A stretch of 64,000 nt of DNA from Campylobacter concisus (GTDB lineage: Bacteria; Campylobacterota; Campylobacteria; Campylobacterales; Campylobacteraceae). Shown here piece by piece: positions 8,711 through 19,808 of this stretch. The DNA is taken from assembly GCF_002165775.1 (NCBI RefSeq), contig NZ_NDYP01000012.1, positions 1 to 64,000 of the forward strand, in the 5' to 3' direction. Position 1 is the first letter of the stretch, and each line of letters opens with the position of its first letter. The notes beneath the pieces were generated by a model that was given only the letters and a program-made list of their open reading frames with translations, was not told the DNA's origin and did no database searches. The translations under genes were made by a program, and so were the position numbers.

Positions 8711-10042
8711 TTAGTGTCTTGAAAGATAATTTGTATCGTAGTTATTGCTTAAAAAGTCTTTGTTTTCCATCATAGCGATGTGAAAGTCTTTTGTTGTTTT
8801 GATGCCACTTATTATGAGCTGATCAAGAGCTACTTTCATCTTGTGGATCGCTCTGTTTCTATCAGTATCCCAAACTACGAGCTTACCGATCATACTGTCA
8901 TAATACGGCGGTATAGAGTAGTCTTGATAGATGTGGCTATCCATTCTCACGTTGCGGCCGCCTGGGCAGACATATTTTGTGATCTTGCCAGGGCACGGTG
9001 TGAAGGTGTTTGGATCTTCAGCTGTTATCCTACACTCGATCGCATGACCTTTTAGCTCGATGCTCTCTTGTGATGGTAGTGCCTCGCCTTCAGCCACTTT
9101 TATCATAAGTTCGATAATATCAAGTCCGCTTACCATTTCGCTTACTGTGTGCTCAACTTGAAGCCTTGTATTCATCTCGATGAAGTAAAAGTCCAAATTT
9201 TTATCAACTAAAAACTCAAACGTACCAGCTCCCTCGTAGCCGATTGCTTTTGCCGCTTTTATAGCAGTTTCGTGAAGTCTCTCTCTTGTCTTTTCATCAA
9301 GTAAAATAGCTGGACTTTCTTCGATCAGCTTTTGGTGGCGACGCTGCATAGAGCAGTCACGCTCGCCGATATGAAGCACATTGCCATGGCTATCGCCGAT
9401 GATTTGAACCTCGATGTGGCGTGGGTTTAGGATATATTTTTCCATATACATTGTTCCATCGCCAAATGCGCTCATAGCCTCGCTCTCAGCTGACCAAAAC
9501 GCTTTTTCTAAATCCTCTTCACGTTCAACCACGCGCATACCGCGTCCGCCGCCACCTGCAGCAGCTTTTAAGATGACAGGATAGCCGATCTTTTTAGCTA
9601 GCTCTTTTGCAGCTTTTGTGTCAGCCACAGCGCCGTCTGAGCCAGGGATGACTGGCACGCCAGCTCTTTGCATGACCTGTTTTGCCTTGCTCTTGTCGCT
9701 CATCAAAGCCATCGCAGCGACACTTGGTCCTATAAATTTGATCTTGTGGTGTGAGCAAATTTCAACAAAATTTTGATTTTCACTTAGAAAGCCATAACCT
9801 GGGAAGATAGCGTCTGCTTCGCTGATCTCAGCGGCACTTATGATAGCTGGGATATTTAGGTAGCTATCACTTGAGCGTTCTTTACCGATGCAAATGGCTA
9901 CGTCAGCATATTTTACGTAAAGTGCGTCTTTATCAGCGGTTGAATAGACTACAACGGCTTCTTTACCCATCTCCTTTATCGTTCGCAAAGCACGAAGAGC
10001 GATTTCGCCTCGGTTTGCGATTAAAATTCTTTTTAATTCCAT
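8711..10042 (-). CDS. accC: Biotin carboxylase subunit of acetyl-CoA carboxylase
   Basis: At 443 residues this is close to E. coli AccC (449). It starts 'LKRILIANRGEIALRALR', the hallmark biotin carboxylase N-terminus. The glycine-rich ATP-grasp loop 'AAGGGGRGMRVV', 'RHIEVQIIGD', 'ERDCSMQRRHQKLIEE' and 'EMNTRLQVEHTVSE' follow in the right order. It carboxylates the biotin on AccB with ATP and bicarbonate, the first half-reaction of malonyl-CoA synthesis. Its ATG overlaps the accB stop by one base (TAATG), so the two are translationally coupled. Confidence 0.97.
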   Translation of the reverse strand: MELKRILIANRGEIALRALRTIKEMGKEAVVVYSTADKDALYVKYADVAICIGKERSSDSYLNIPAIISAAEISEADAIFPGYGFLSENQNFVEICSHHKIKFIGPSVAAMALMSDKSKAKQVMQRAGVPVIPGSDGAVADTKAAKELAKKIGYPVILKAAAGGGGRGMRVVEREEDLEKAFWSAESEAMSAFGDGTMYMEKYILNPRHIEVQIIGDSHGNVLHIGERDCSMQRRHQKLIEESPAILLDEKTRERLHETAIKAAKAIGYEGAGTFEFLVDKNLDFYFIEMNTRLQVEHTVSEMVSGLDIIELMIKVAEGEALPSQESIELKGHAIECRITAEDPNTFTPCPGKITKYVCPGGRNVRMDSHIYQDYSIPPYYDSMIGKLVVWDTDRNRAIHKMKVALDQLIISGIKTTKDFHIAMMENKDFLSNNYDTNYLSRH

Positions 10043-10488
10043 TAATTTTTCTCCACGCCAAATAACGGCAATCCAAACTCAACTGGCTGTCCGTCAGAGA
10101 CTAGCATTTCAGTGATCTGGCAGTCAAACTCAGCCTCGATCTCGTTCATTATCTTCATTGCCTCGATGATACCTACTACATCGCCTTTTCTCACTCTTTG
10201 ACCTACTTTTACAAATGGAGCAGCACCTGGGCTTGGAGCAGCGTAAAAAGTGCCTACCATAGGAGATTTTATGCTATCTTTTGGCGTATTTGATGCTGGT
10301 TTTACCTCTGAGCTAACGACTACATTTACAGGTGCTGGAGCTGGCGCTTGTGCTGCTGGTTTAGCAGGTGCGCAATAATCTGAAAATTTTTCAAGCTCTA
10401 CCTCAAAATCACCACTTTTTATTTTGATATGATTCATCTCCATATCATTAAAAAATTCGATAAGCTCTTTTATATCTTCTTTTTTCAT
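10042..10488 (-). CDS. accB: Biotin carboxyl carrier protein of acetyl-CoA carboxylase
   Basis: The 148-residue protein has an N-terminal helical segment, an alanine/proline linker around residues 40-70 and a C-terminal biotinyl domain. The biotin-accepting lysine is K112 in 'EAMKIMNE'. The start at 10488 is chosen over an upstream in-frame ATG at 10563 because it has a good AGGAG ribosome site and gives the usual '[13 protein letters not shown]' N-terminus; the extra 25 residues would be implausible. It carries CO2 between AccC and the carboxyltransferase AccAD, which is not in this window. Confidence 0.95.
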   Translation of the reverse strand: MKKEDIKELIEFFNDMEMNHIKIKSGDFEVELEKFSDYCAPAKPAAQAPAPAPVNVVVSSEVKPASNTPKDSIKSPMVGTFYAAPSPGAAPFVKVGQRVRKGDVVGIIEAMKIMNEIEAEFDCQITEMLVSDGQPVEFGLPLFGVEKN

Positions 10489-10597
10489 AGAAAATTCTCC
10501 TAAATTTTTATATAAGCTTCTAATTGTAGCGAAAATTAGATAAAAAATTTTTTTATGAAGCAAAAACGAGAACTCAATGTTACTCTTTTTTACTAAG

Positions 10598-11440
10598 TTA
10601 TTTTTCAGTAATAATTATCTTAATGCCTTTAGTATCCACTAAACTTTCATCGATGATGATCTCATCTATCTCTGCTGCCCTTATCACGCCACTTTTTGGA
10701 TTTTTTATGCTTTTTATCGCTCCGCTTGTGCTCACATCGACACTTGAATATTCAAACGCAAGACTCGTATCCATAAAAATACAATCTTTTACGACCAAAT
10801 TTTCCACGTAGCAAAGGGCTTGCAAGCTCTTTATCGTGCAGTTTATAAGCGTCACATTTTTTGAGTTCCAAGCTAGATATTCGCCTGAGATTAGACAATT
10901 TTGTGCGGTCACGTTTTCGCAGTTCCAAAATGCATCTTTTGAAATGAGCTTTGAGTTTGTGATATGGATATTTTTACAACCATCAAAGCAGTAGTTTCCG
11001 TCTAAATTTAGCCCATCGATCTCTAAATTTTCGCTATTTGCCCCAAAGTAATCGCCTCTAGCAAAGACGTTTATTATCCTAACGCCCGTACATCCCCAAA
11101 GTGTCTCGCCAGCGTCTGAAAAATTTACATTTTCTAGCAAAATTTGCGAGCTTTTTCTAAAGCTTTTTGGAGCGTTGATGACCACGTCTTTGAAGCTTAA
11201 ATTTGTGCTGTACCACATGCCAGCCCTTGCTAGAGACTCCAAGTATCCGCCATTTAGCGTGATGTCGTTTGCGTACCAAAGTGGGTATTTGTAGGCAAAA
11301 ACGCACTCATTTAGCTTTAAATTTGAGCTGTGCTTTAGCGGCGATTCGCCATCTTCAAAGATACAGTTTGTAAAATTTACACTTTTTGCCCCAAACATCG
11401 CACGCTCGCCGGTGAAAATTTCTTCTTTTCGTTCTTGCAT
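10598..11440 (-). CDS. DUF3737-family parallel beta-helix protein
   Basis: Starting at the ATG at 11440, behind an AGGGGC ribosome site, the protein has 280 residues. It consists of short repeats of the type 'N(I/V)T(L/I)..(C/S).(I/F)', for example '[20 protein letters not shown]' and '[20 protein letters not shown]', which build a right-handed parallel beta-helix. It matches the DUF3737 family. There is no signal peptide, so it is probably cytoplasmic. Beta-helix folds of this kind often bind or modify carbohydrate, but no catalytic residues can be assigned. An in-frame ATG at 11488 would add 16 residues with no supporting ribosome site. It is divergent from dcd. Confidence 0.8.
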   Translation of the reverse strand: MQERKEEIFTGERAMFGAKSVNFTNCIFEDGESPLKHSSNLKLNECVFAYKYPLWYANDITLNGGYLESLARAGMWYSTNLSFKDVVINAPKSFRKSSQILLENVNFSDAGETLWGCTGVRIINVFARGDYFGANSENLEIDGLNLDGNYCFDGCKNIHITNSKLISKDAFWNCENVTAQNCLISGEYLAWNSKNVTLINCTIKSLQALCYVENLVVKDCIFMDTSLAFEYSSVDVSTSGAIKSIKNPKSGVIRAAEIDEIIIDESLVDTKGIKIIITEK

Positions 11441-11533
11441 TTTTGCCCCTTTATTAATTTTTACTGTTAAAATTATACTAATTTTCATCTAATTTATTCG
11501 CTTTATTAAATTTACTTTAAAGACGCAAAGCGT

Positions 11534-11539
11534 TATAAT
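11534..11539 (+). promoter_or_regulatory. -10 box (TATAAT) for dcd
   Basis: TATAAT lies 20 bases before the dcd ATG, followed by an AAAAAAGGAG ribosome site. It gives a very short leader of about 13-15 bases. Confidence 0.5.
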
Positions 11540-11559
11540 CGCCCAAAAAAGGAGCAAAA

Positions 11560-12120
11560 ATGGGTTTAAAGTCAGACTCTTGGATAAGAAAAATGTCGGT
11601 TGAGAAAAATATGATAGTGCCATTTGCCGAGGAGCAAGTGGGTCGTGGCGTCGTTAGTTACGGCGTTTCTAGCTACGGCTACGATATCCGCGTTGGTGAT
11701 GAATTTAAAATTTTTACAAACATCGGCGGGACCGTGGTCGATCCAAAAAATTTCGACGAAAAAAACGTGGTCGATTTTAAGGGCGACGTCTGCATCGTTC
11801 CGCCGAATTCATTCGCTCTAGCGCGCACGATCGAGTACTTTAACATGCCCGATAACGTACTAGCCATCTGCCTAGGCAAAAGCACCTACGCAAGGTGCGG
11901 TATCATCGTAAACGTCACGCCTTTTGAGCCCGGATTTAAGGGGCACATCACGATCGAGATATCAAATACAACGCCACTTCCTGCAAAAATTTATGCGAAC
12001 GAAGGCATCGCGCAGGTGCTATTTATCGAGGGTGATGAGCCTTGCGAGGTAACCTATGCTGACAAAAATGGCAAATACCAAGCCCAAGAAGGTATCACAC
12101 TACCTAGAATTTTGAAATAA
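11560..12120 (+). CDS. dcd: dCTP deaminase
   Basis: The 186-residue protein deaminates dCTP to dUTP, the main route to dUMP and hence thymidylate. Recognisable family motifs are '[16 protein letters not shown]' (near residue 37), '[21 protein letters not shown]' split across the active site (the glutamate in PFEPGF is the family's catalytic base) and '[10 protein letters not shown]' near the C-terminus. Length is close to the E. coli enzyme (193). It is a single-gene unit with its own promoter and a strong hairpin just after the stop. G+C is somewhat higher than in the neighbours. Confidence 0.96.
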   Translation: MGLKSDSWIRKMSVEKNMIVPFAEEQVGRGVVSYGVSSYGYDIRVGDEFKIFTNIGGTVVDPKNFDEKNVVDFKGDVCIVPPNSFALARTIEYFNMPDNVLAICLGKSTYARCGIIVNVTPFEPGFKGHITIEISNTTPLPAKIYANEGIAQVLFIEGDEPCEVTYADKNGKYQAQEGITLPRILK

Positions 12121-12154
12121 ATTTAGCCTTTGCTACTTTGCAAAGGCTAAATTT
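12119..12154 (+). terminator. 15-bp perfect hairpin after dcd
   Basis: Bases 12119-12133 and 12140-12154 are perfect reverse complements around a 6-base loop. The stem starts in the last bases of the dcd stop codon and ends in AAATTT. There is no long T-run beyond the stem, but a hairpin of this strength right after a stop is most likely a terminator. Confidence 0.65.
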
Positions 12155-12248
12155 ATCACCCACTTTTTTGCAAAACTCTAAAAGTTAATTAAATTTTGAC
12201 GAAATATAAGCTATAAATAGTAAAGTTTTGATGGATAAATTGCTAAAT

Positions 12249-12267
12249 TTTGGCACAGCTTTTGCTT
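12249..12267 (+). promoter_or_regulatory. Sigma-54 (RpoN) promoter of the pse cluster
   Basis: The sequence TTTGGCACAGCTTTTGCTT matches the sigma-54 consensus TTGGCAC-N5-TTGCTT, with exactly ten bases between the invariant GG (12252-12253) and GC (12264-12265). It points toward pseB, whose ATG is 71 bases downstream of the -12 element. A transcript start near 12277 is predicted. In Campylobacter, RpoN with the FlgS/FlgR system drives middle flagellar genes. Confidence 0.75.
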
Positions 12268-12319
12268 AAAAATTTATAAAAAATAATTCAAATTAGCCAT
12301 TTATAAATTAAAAAAATGA

Positions 12320-14442
<2,123 letters not shown>

Positions 14443-14444
14443 AA

Positions 14445-15125
14445 ATGATCTGTATCATCCCAGCAAGAGGCGGCAGCAAGAGAATACCTGGCAAAAACAT
14501 CAAAGACTTTTTAGGTAAGCCTTTAATCACATATAGTATCGAGGCTGCGCTAAATTCTAAAGTTTTTAGCAAAGTGATCGTAAGCACTGATGACGAAATG
14601 ATCGCAAATGTGGCTAGAGAATTTGGAGCTAACGTGCCATTTTTTAGAGATGCAAACCTAAGTGATGACTACGCGACAAGTACTGACGTAATAAAAGACG
14701 CTATAAGGCGCGTAAATTTTGGCTTTAGTGACGTCTGTTGCCTTTATGCCACAGCACCGCTTGTAACGGCTGAAATTTTAAAAGATGCCGCAGACGAGTT
14801 TAAAAAGCAGGAGTGTAAATTTTTATTTTCAGCGACTGCGTTTGATTTCCCTATACAAAGGGCGATAAAACTTGATGAAAATGCTAGAGTTAGCATGTTT
14901 TACCCGCAGTTTGAAAAGACGCGCTCGCAAGATCTTGAGCCTGCGTTTCATGACGCTGGAGCATTTTATTTTGGTAAAAAAGAGGCTTGGCTGGAGTGTA
15001 GTGCTTTGTTTGCGCCACACTCAAAGGCGTATTTATTGCCAAGAAATTTAGTCTGCGACATCGATACACTAGAGGATTTTGAGTTTGCTAAAAAGCTTTA
15101 TTTGATAAATAATGGAAAGATCTGA
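14445..15125 (+). CDS. pseF: Pseudaminic acid cytidylyltransferase
   Basis: A 226-residue nucleotidyltransferase whose N-terminus 'IPARGGSKRIPGKNIKDFLG' is the CTP-binding signature of CMP-sialic and CMP-pseudaminic acid synthetases. It makes CMP-pseudaminic acid, the donor for flagellin O-glycosylation, and so acts last in the pathway although it is third in gene order. 'STDDEMIANVA' and 'CCLYATAPLV' match the family. Stop and next start (pseG) are adjacent. Confidence 0.95.
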   Translation: MICIIPARGGSKRIPGKNIKDFLGKPLITYSIEAALNSKVFSKVIVSTDDEMIANVAREFGANVPFFRDANLSDDYATSTDVIKDAIRRVNFGFSDVCCLYATAPLVTAEILKDAADEFKKQECKFLFSATAFDFPIQRAIKLDENARVSMFYPQFEKTRSQDLEPAFHDAGAFYFGKKEAWLECSALFAPHSKAYLLPRNLVCDIDTLEDFEFAKKLYLINNGKI

Positions 15126-15998
15126 TTGAAAGTATTTAAAGGACTCTCACGCCTAAAAACACTCGTGCGTGCTGATAGTAGCAGCAAGATAGGCCATGGG
15201 CACATTAGACGAGACCTTTTGCTTGCTAAAAAATTTAGCGACATCTCATTTGCATCTTTGAGGCTAGATGGTGACATTTTTGATGAGATAAACTACCCTA
15301 AATTTAGCTTAACAAGTGGCGAGATAGATGAGCTTTGCGAGCTTATAAAAGATAATAAATTTGAGCTTCTTATCATCGACCACTACGGCTTTAGCTTTGA
15401 AGACGAAAGAGCCATAAAAGAAAAAACTGGCGTTAAAATTTTATCATTTGACGACACTTATGAAAAACATTGCTCAGACTACATTTTAAACGTAAATTTA
15501 TATGCGCAAAAGGCAAAATATGAGAGGCTGGTAGAAAAAAGCTGCGAGGTATTTTGCGGAAGTGAGTTTTTGCTAGTTAGAGATGAGTTTTATGAAGAAG
15601 TGCAGGTAAAAAGGGAGAAAATTTACGACTATACTATCATTCTTGGAGGCACTGATATCTCAGGGCTAAGTGCAAAAATTTCAGAAAAACTGCTCCTTAA
15701 AAACCTAAAAACAGCTGTCATAACAACAAGTGGAAATAAAAACTTAAGCGTTCTAAAAGAGCTATCAAGCAAGAGCGAAAATTTCAGCCTTTTTGTAGAT
15801 AGTAAAAACGTAGCAAGGCTGATGAATGAGGCCAAAATGCTCATCATAACAGCAAGCTCGCTCGTAAATGAAGCTTACGTTTTGGGAGCTAAATTTAAAG
15901 CCATTTGCGTAGCGGATAATCAAAAAGAGATATTTGCCTGGCTCAAAGAAAATGGCTATGAAGCTTTTTGGGGAGATGAAATTTGCTTAAGCTTATAA
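15126..15998 (+). CDS. pseG: UDP-sugar hydrolase of pseudaminic acid pathway
   Basis: The 290-residue GT-B-fold hydrolase removes UDP from UDP-2,4-diacetamido-2,4,6-trideoxy-L-altropyranose. The N-terminal 'RADSSSKIGHGHIRRDLLLA' matches PseG, where this histidine-rich loop is catalytic. The start used is TTG at 15126, immediately after the pseF stop; a GTG at 15165 would remove 13 residues and begin closer to the usual PseG N-terminus, so the start is uncertain. It overlaps pseH by 16 bases. Confidence 0.93.
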   Translation: MKVFKGLSRLKTLVRADSSSKIGHGHIRRDLLLAKKFSDISFASLRLDGDIFDEINYPKFSLTSGEIDELCELIKDNKFELLIIDHYGFSFEDERAIKEKTGVKILSFDDTYEKHCSDYILNVNLYAQKAKYERLVEKSCEVFCGSEFLLVRDEFYEEVQVKREKIYDYTIILGGTDISGLSAKISEKLLLKNLKTAVITTSGNKNLSVLKELSSKSENFSLFVDSKNVARLMNEAKMLIITASSLVNEAYVLGAKFKAICVADNQKEIFAWLKENGYEAFWGDEICLSL

Positions 15999-16441
15999 AT
16001 TTTACCTCGCTTAATGGCGAGCAAAAGCTGATGGTGTTAAAGTGGCGAAATGACGAGCGTATAGCTAAATTTATGAAAAACAAAAGTGTTGGCAAAGCGG
16101 AGCATTTTGCTTTTTTAGAGAGATTAAAGAGCATTCAAGATAAGATCTATTTTCTAGTAAAAGACGAGAGTGAATTTGTCGGAGTGGTGAGCTTTGTTGA
16201 TATCACGAAAGAAAGCTGCGAATTTGGCGTTTATAAAAACCCAGAGCTAAAAGGGGTGGGTAAAAAGCTGCTTGATCTCATAAAAGAGTACGCATTTTTT
16301 ACGTTAAAAGTTGGCTCGCTAAAGGCTAAAGCTTATAATAACAACGAAAAAGCGCTCGCACTTTATGAAAATTTTGGCTTTAAGATTTATGCAAAAGATG
16401 ATGAATTTAGCTATCTTGAGCTTAAAAACGAAACGGACTAA
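15983..16441 (+). CDS. pseH: GNAT acetyltransferase of pseudaminic acid pathway
   Basis: A 152-residue GNAT-fold protein beginning 'LINFTSLNGEQKLMVLKWRNDERIAKFM', typical of PseH, with the acetyl-CoA-binding region around 'NPELKGVGKKLLDLIKEYAF'. It N-acetylates the 4-amino group of the PseC product. The start is a TTG inside pseG with a 16-base overlap; the next in-frame ATG (residue 17) would cut into the conserved N-terminus. pseI starts 3 bases after its stop. Confidence 0.92.
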   Translation: MLKLINFTSLNGEQKLMVLKWRNDERIAKFMKNKSVGKAEHFAFLERLKSIQDKIYFLVKDESEFVGVVSFVDITKESCEFGVYKNPELKGVGKKLLDLIKEYAFFTLKVGSLKAKAYNNNEKALALYENFGFKIYAKDDEFSYLELKNETD

Positions 16442-16444
16442 CGG

Positions 16445-17476
16445 ATGAAAATAGGAAATTTTGATACAGACAAAAAGGTCTTTATAATAGCAGAACTCTC
16501 CGCTAATCACAGCGGCAGCCTAAAAACGGCGGTAGATACGATAAAGGCAGCCAAGCGCGCTGGAGCTGACGCGATAAAGCTTCAGACATATACGCCTGAT
16601 AGTTTGACTCTAAATTCGCACCTAGACGACTTTGTCATAAAGGGCGGACTTTGGGATGGAAGAAATTTATATGAGCTTTATCAAGAGGCGCTAACGCCAA
16701 AAGAGTGGCACGCCGAGCTTTTTAAAGTAGCAAAAGAAGAAGGACTTGTCTGCTTTTCAAGTCCATTTTGCAAGGATGACACCAACTTTTTAGAGCAGTT
16801 TAACCCACCAGCTTATAAGATCGCAAGCTTTGAAGTGACGGACTATGATTTTGTGGAGTTTGTAGCCAAAAAAGGCAAGCCCATCATCATCTCAACTGGT
16901 ATAGCCTATGAAGAAGAGATAAGAGACGTGGTGCAAATTTGTAAAAATGCAGGCAATAGCGACATCGCCCTTTTAAAATGCACTTCAAGCTACCCAGCAC
17001 CGCTAAATGGTATGAATTTGCAAACGATAGCTGATATGAGAAAGAAATTTGGCGTAGAGGTCGGCTTTTCAGATCATACATTAGGCGTGACAGCTCCAGT
17101 TGTTGCGATTAGTTTGGGTGCTAGGATAATTGAAAAGCATTTTATACTTGATAAAAGCGTAAAAAGCGTTGATAGCGCATTTAGTCTTGATGAGAGCGAA
17201 TTTGCTCTTATGACAAAGTGTGTCAGAGAGGCTGAGGAGCTTTTGGGCAAGGCAACCTACGAGCTAGACGAAAAAGCGGTTTTAAACAGGAGATTTTCAC
17301 GTTCACTTTATGCGAGTGCAGATATAAAAAAAGGTGAAATTTTTAGCGAGCAAAATATAAGGAGCGTGCGTCCGGGGTACGGCCTGCACCCTAAATTTTT
17401 AAAAGAGCTGATCGGCAAAAAAGCAAAAAGAGATATAAAATTTAGCGAGAGATTAACAAAGGAGGATTTGATATGA
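16445..17476 (+). CDS. pseI: Pseudaminic acid synthase
   Basis: The 343-residue NeuB-family enzyme condenses phosphoenolpyruvate with 2,4-diacetamido-2,4,6-trideoxy-L-altrose to give pseudaminic acid. The TIM-barrel part includes 'IIAELSANHSGSL' (residues 14-26), 'GADAIKLQTYTPDSL', 'KCTSSYPAPL' and 'GFSDHTLG'. A C-terminal SAF (antifreeze-like) domain spans about residues 285-343 ('RSLYASADIKKGEIF', 'RPGYGLHPKF'). It overlaps the Maf gene by 4 bases. Confidence 0.96.
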   Translation: MKIGNFDTDKKVFIIAELSANHSGSLKTAVDTIKAAKRAGADAIKLQTYTPDSLTLNSHLDDFVIKGGLWDGRNLYELYQEALTPKEWHAELFKVAKEEGLVCFSSPFCKDDTNFLEQFNPPAYKIASFEVTDYDFVEFVAKKGKPIIISTGIAYEEEIRDVVQICKNAGNSDIALLKCTSSYPAPLNGMNLQTIADMRKKFGVEVGFSDHTLGVTAPVVAISLGARIIEKHFILDKSVKSVDSAFSLDESEFALMTKCVREAEELLGKATYELDEKAVLNRRFSRSLYASADIKKGEIFSEQNIRSVRPGYGLHPKFLKELIGKKAKRDIKFSERLTKEDLI

Positions 17477-19494
17477 ACAATAAAAACGATAAGGCATCCA
17501 ATAAAAAGGCAAAACTATCTAAAGATAATGTATCAAATATCCAAAATCCTATCTTTCAAAAAAACCTTCAAGCACTATTTCAACAAGATGAAATTCTAGC
17601 AGCAAGGCTTTGGTCTATTGCTGGAAATGAAGACTATGAAATTTTTATAGGAAAAGATCCGATTGATATAAATTTAATAAACAAGCATACTTTTAAATAT
17701 ATCTATGAAAATCCTGGAGCAGACATTTTAAAGCTGCTTGAAGATATAGAAAGTGACTATAAACGTTATCCGATACTATTTTTTTATGGACTGGGCAATG
17801 GCGTACTCTATAAAGCATTAGCAAAAAATGAAACGCATCAAAAAATCGTAGTCATAGAGCCAGAGATCGAGATCATATATCTTGTTTTAAATGTTATTGA
17901 TCTATCAAGCGAACTAGAAAGTGGGCAGATAATACTTTTTTATTCAAAATTTGCAACCTATACACATTTTTATTATTTGGTTACGGAAGCTAAACTAAAC
18001 TCATATGCAAAAACCTATGATAATCTTATGATTCATATGCCTTTTTATGATCAATTTGAAGAGGACTACATAAGAATAAATAAAGAGATTACAAGAGCAT
18101 TTTCTCAAATAGTAGTTGCTCACGGCAATAGCATAGACGATCTTTTATTAGGCACAAGACAAAATTGTGAAAATTTAGTGCCTATGATTAGCAATTATTG
18201 CTACACAAGTCTTGTTAAAAAAAGATATGGTCTTATGGATACAGCTATAATTGTATCAACTGGTCCAAGCCTAGATAAACAGCTTAATACGCTTAAAAAA
18301 TTTGCTCCATATGTTAGCATTATAAGTGTTGATGCCTCTTATCCAATCCTTGCAAGGCATGATATCAAGCCTGATTATGTAATGTCGATTGAAAGAATAG
18401 AACCAACTTCTAGTTTTTTTGAAAAAAAGCATCCAAATATTGATGACAATATACACTTTATTGTTGCCTCAGTTACACACAAGCAAACCATTAAAAATAT
18501 CTTGCCAAGAAAACTAGTACTAACTATGAGACCTCAACAAGAGGAGTATATGTTTGGTCTAAAAAGATATGGATATTTGGGCGTGGGACATAGTTGTGCA
18601 AACATGGCCTACCAGCTAGCCTATGTCTTAGGACATAAAAATATCGTTTTCATAGGACAGGATCTAGCATTTGGTAAAGATGGGGCGAGCCATGCAAAAG
18701 GTCACGCTTTTGCACAAGCGGATGAAAATTTATATGTTAAAGCCTATGGCGGAGAGGGAGAGGTTAAAACAACATATGTTTGGACTCTATTTAAAAATCA
18801 GTTTGAAAATGATATCGCCCAATCAAGCTTAGAGAATATAAAATCATATAACTGTACCGAAGGTGGTGCTAGAATAGAAGGCACTATAGAAAAGCCGTTT
18901 TTAGAAGTAATGCATGAGCTTTGCAAAGGCAAAGAGATTAAAAAACTGCCTAATATAAAAAAAGATAGTGAAACGACGATAAATAAAAACCTTTTAAAAG
19001 CTTATAAAGTCATACTTGCAAAAATAAAAGCTCAAAGTGAAGTCAAACAACAAATAGAAAAAGTCTTTTTAGAAGTAGTGCCTAGTATAGATAAATTGCT
19101 TGAGCTCAATAAAGAAAATAAAATAGAAAAGAAACACTTTGATGAGCTTCTTAAAATAACAAAAAAGATAGATAAGCTAAAAGATGTAATCGCAAAACGT
19201 AATTATCAAAAATATGTAGATAATATATTGCAAATTTCAGTCTACTATCAAGAACTTGAGCTTGCAAAAATTTCTGTAGCACCAAGTGACACAACCATCC
19301 AAAAAACCAACAAGCTTCTTATGTGGGTAAATATGCACAAGTACTGGATGTTCTCCGCAGCTGGCGGACTAAATGCCGACATCGAAGTTACTAAAAAAGC
19401 TTCAAAAGCACTTGTTGCTGAGCTAAAAAAGAGAAAACTAATAACTAAAAATGAGATAGGAAAAGCAAAAGAAAATTTTATACTGAGTATATAA
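17473..19494 (+). CDS. Maf-family motility accessory factor / flagellin glycosyltransferase
   Basis: The 673-residue cytoplasmic protein has the Maf (DUF115, MptE-like) core at about residues 250-450. It includes 'TAIIVSTGPSLDKQLNTLKK', a 'VDASYPIL..HDIKPDYVMSIE' segment and 'GVGHSCANMAYQLAYVLGHKNIVFIGQDLAF'. Maf proteins in Campylobacter, Helicobacter and Aeromonas transfer pseudaminic acid from CMP-Pse to flagellin Ser/Thr residues, and the gene position after six pse genes fits. N- and C-terminal regions are lysine-rich and helical. The start overlaps pseI, behind AAAGGAGGAT. It could be the PseE/Maf orthologue, but several Maf paralogues exist in these genomes, so no symbol is assigned. 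Confidence 0.88.
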   Translation: MNNKNDKASNKKAKLSKDNVSNIQNPIFQKNLQALFQQDEILAARLWSIAGNEDYEIFIGKDPIDINLINKHTFKYIYENPGADILKLLEDIESDYKRYPILFFYGLGNGVLYKALAKNETHQKIVVIEPEIEIIYLVLNVIDLSSELESGQIILFYSKFATYTHFYYLVTEAKLNSYAKTYDNLMIHMPFYDQFEEDYIRINKEITRAFSQIVVAHGNSIDDLLLGTRQNCENLVPMISNYCYTSLVKKRYGLMDTAIIVSTGPSLDKQLNTLKKFAPYVSIISVDASYPILARHDIKPDYVMSIERIEPTSSFFEKKHPNIDDNIHFIVASVTHKQTIKNILPRKLVLTMRPQQEEYMFGLKRYGYLGVGHSCANMAYQLAYVLGHKNIVFIGQDLAFGKDGASHAKGHAFAQADENLYVKAYGGEGEVKTTYVWTLFKNQFENDIAQSSLENIKSYNCTEGGARIEGTIEKPFLEVMHELCKGKEIKKLPNIKKDSETTINKNLLKAYKVILAKIKAQSEVKQQIEKVFLEVVPSIDKLLELNKENKIEKKHFDELLKITKKIDKLKDVIAKRNYQKYVDNILQISVYYQELELAKISVAPSDTTIQKTNKLLMWVNMHKYWMFSAAGGLNADIEVTKKASKALVAELKKRKLITKNEIGKAKENFILSI

Positions 19495-19502
19495 GCTAAT
19501 TT

Positions 19503-19538
19503 GTAAGTAGAATTATTTTACTTACGATCTTTTTATTT
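19503..19538 (+). terminator. Possible terminator of the pse/Maf operon
   Basis: GTAAGTA (19503-19509) pairs with TACTTAC (19519-19525), and a T-rich run (TTTTTATTT) follows four bases later. The stem is short and AT-rich, so efficiency is doubtful. Confidence 0.35.
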
Positions 19539-19653
19539 GGCTTACTAGTTTTAGTAAGCCTCTGTCACAATTATAAATTTATAACACAACCCATTATAAA
19601 CCACTAGAGCAAAGACAAAATAGATACATTACTATTTATTTTTAGTAGATAAA

Positions 19654-19676
19654 GCCCCAAAGTTAAACTCTGGGGC
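19654..19676 (-). terminator. Terminator of the flagellin gene
   Basis: On the minus strand GCCCCA pairs with TGGGGC, with an inner AGTT/AACT helix, and TTTAT follows. It lies about 130 bases past the flagellin stop. Confidence 0.5.
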
Positions 19677-19712
19677 GTGGGTTTGCGTATTGTAAAAGCA
19701 TTAACACTCTTA

Positions 19713-19737
19713 AGGCTTTGTTACTGCGACAAAGCCT
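19713..19737. other. 9-bp stem-loop in the flagellin 3' region
   Basis: AGGCTTTGT (19713-19721) and ACAAAGCCT (19729-19737) are perfect reverse complements around a 7-base loop. No T-run follows on either strand, so it is more likely an mRNA 3' structure than a terminator. Confidence 0.45.
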
Positions 19738-19757
19738 CTATCTAAAACCTTAATGAA

Positions 19758-19784
19758 ACTATTGTAGAAGCTTCATTACGTTTT
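19758..19784 (-). repeat. Second copy of the flagellin 3' end (27 bases)
   Basis: Bases 19758-19784 repeat 19808-19834 exactly. In the minus-strand frame both spell the last flagellin residues NVMKLLQ plus stop. Upstream of the shared segment the downstream copy reads only four more codons (S-F-L-E) before an in-frame stop. It appears to be the residue of a second flagellin gene or a partial duplication. Confidence 0.7.
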
Positions 19785-19808
19785 CGAGGAAACTTCACTC
19801 AGCTCCTA

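Larger units (their letters stand above)
19495..19808. other. Intergenic region between the pse cluster and flagellin
   Basis: This 314-base convergent region holds no credible gene. It contains a weak hairpin with T-run for the plus strand, a 22-base perfect palindrome with short loop (19539-19560), a strong hairpin read as the flagellin terminator, a further 9-bp stem-loop, and a second copy of the flagellin 3' end. Each is listed separately. Confidence 0.6.

Noticed and set aside
8780-9055. Plus-strand frame of 91 codons within accC
   Set aside because: It is a shadow on the opposite strand of a well-conserved gene with no start signal.
19539-19560. Perfect GGCTTACTA/TAGTAAGCC palindrome considered as a terminator
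   Set aside because: No T-run follows on either strand (T-run precedes it on plus), so I list it only as structure within the intergenic region.
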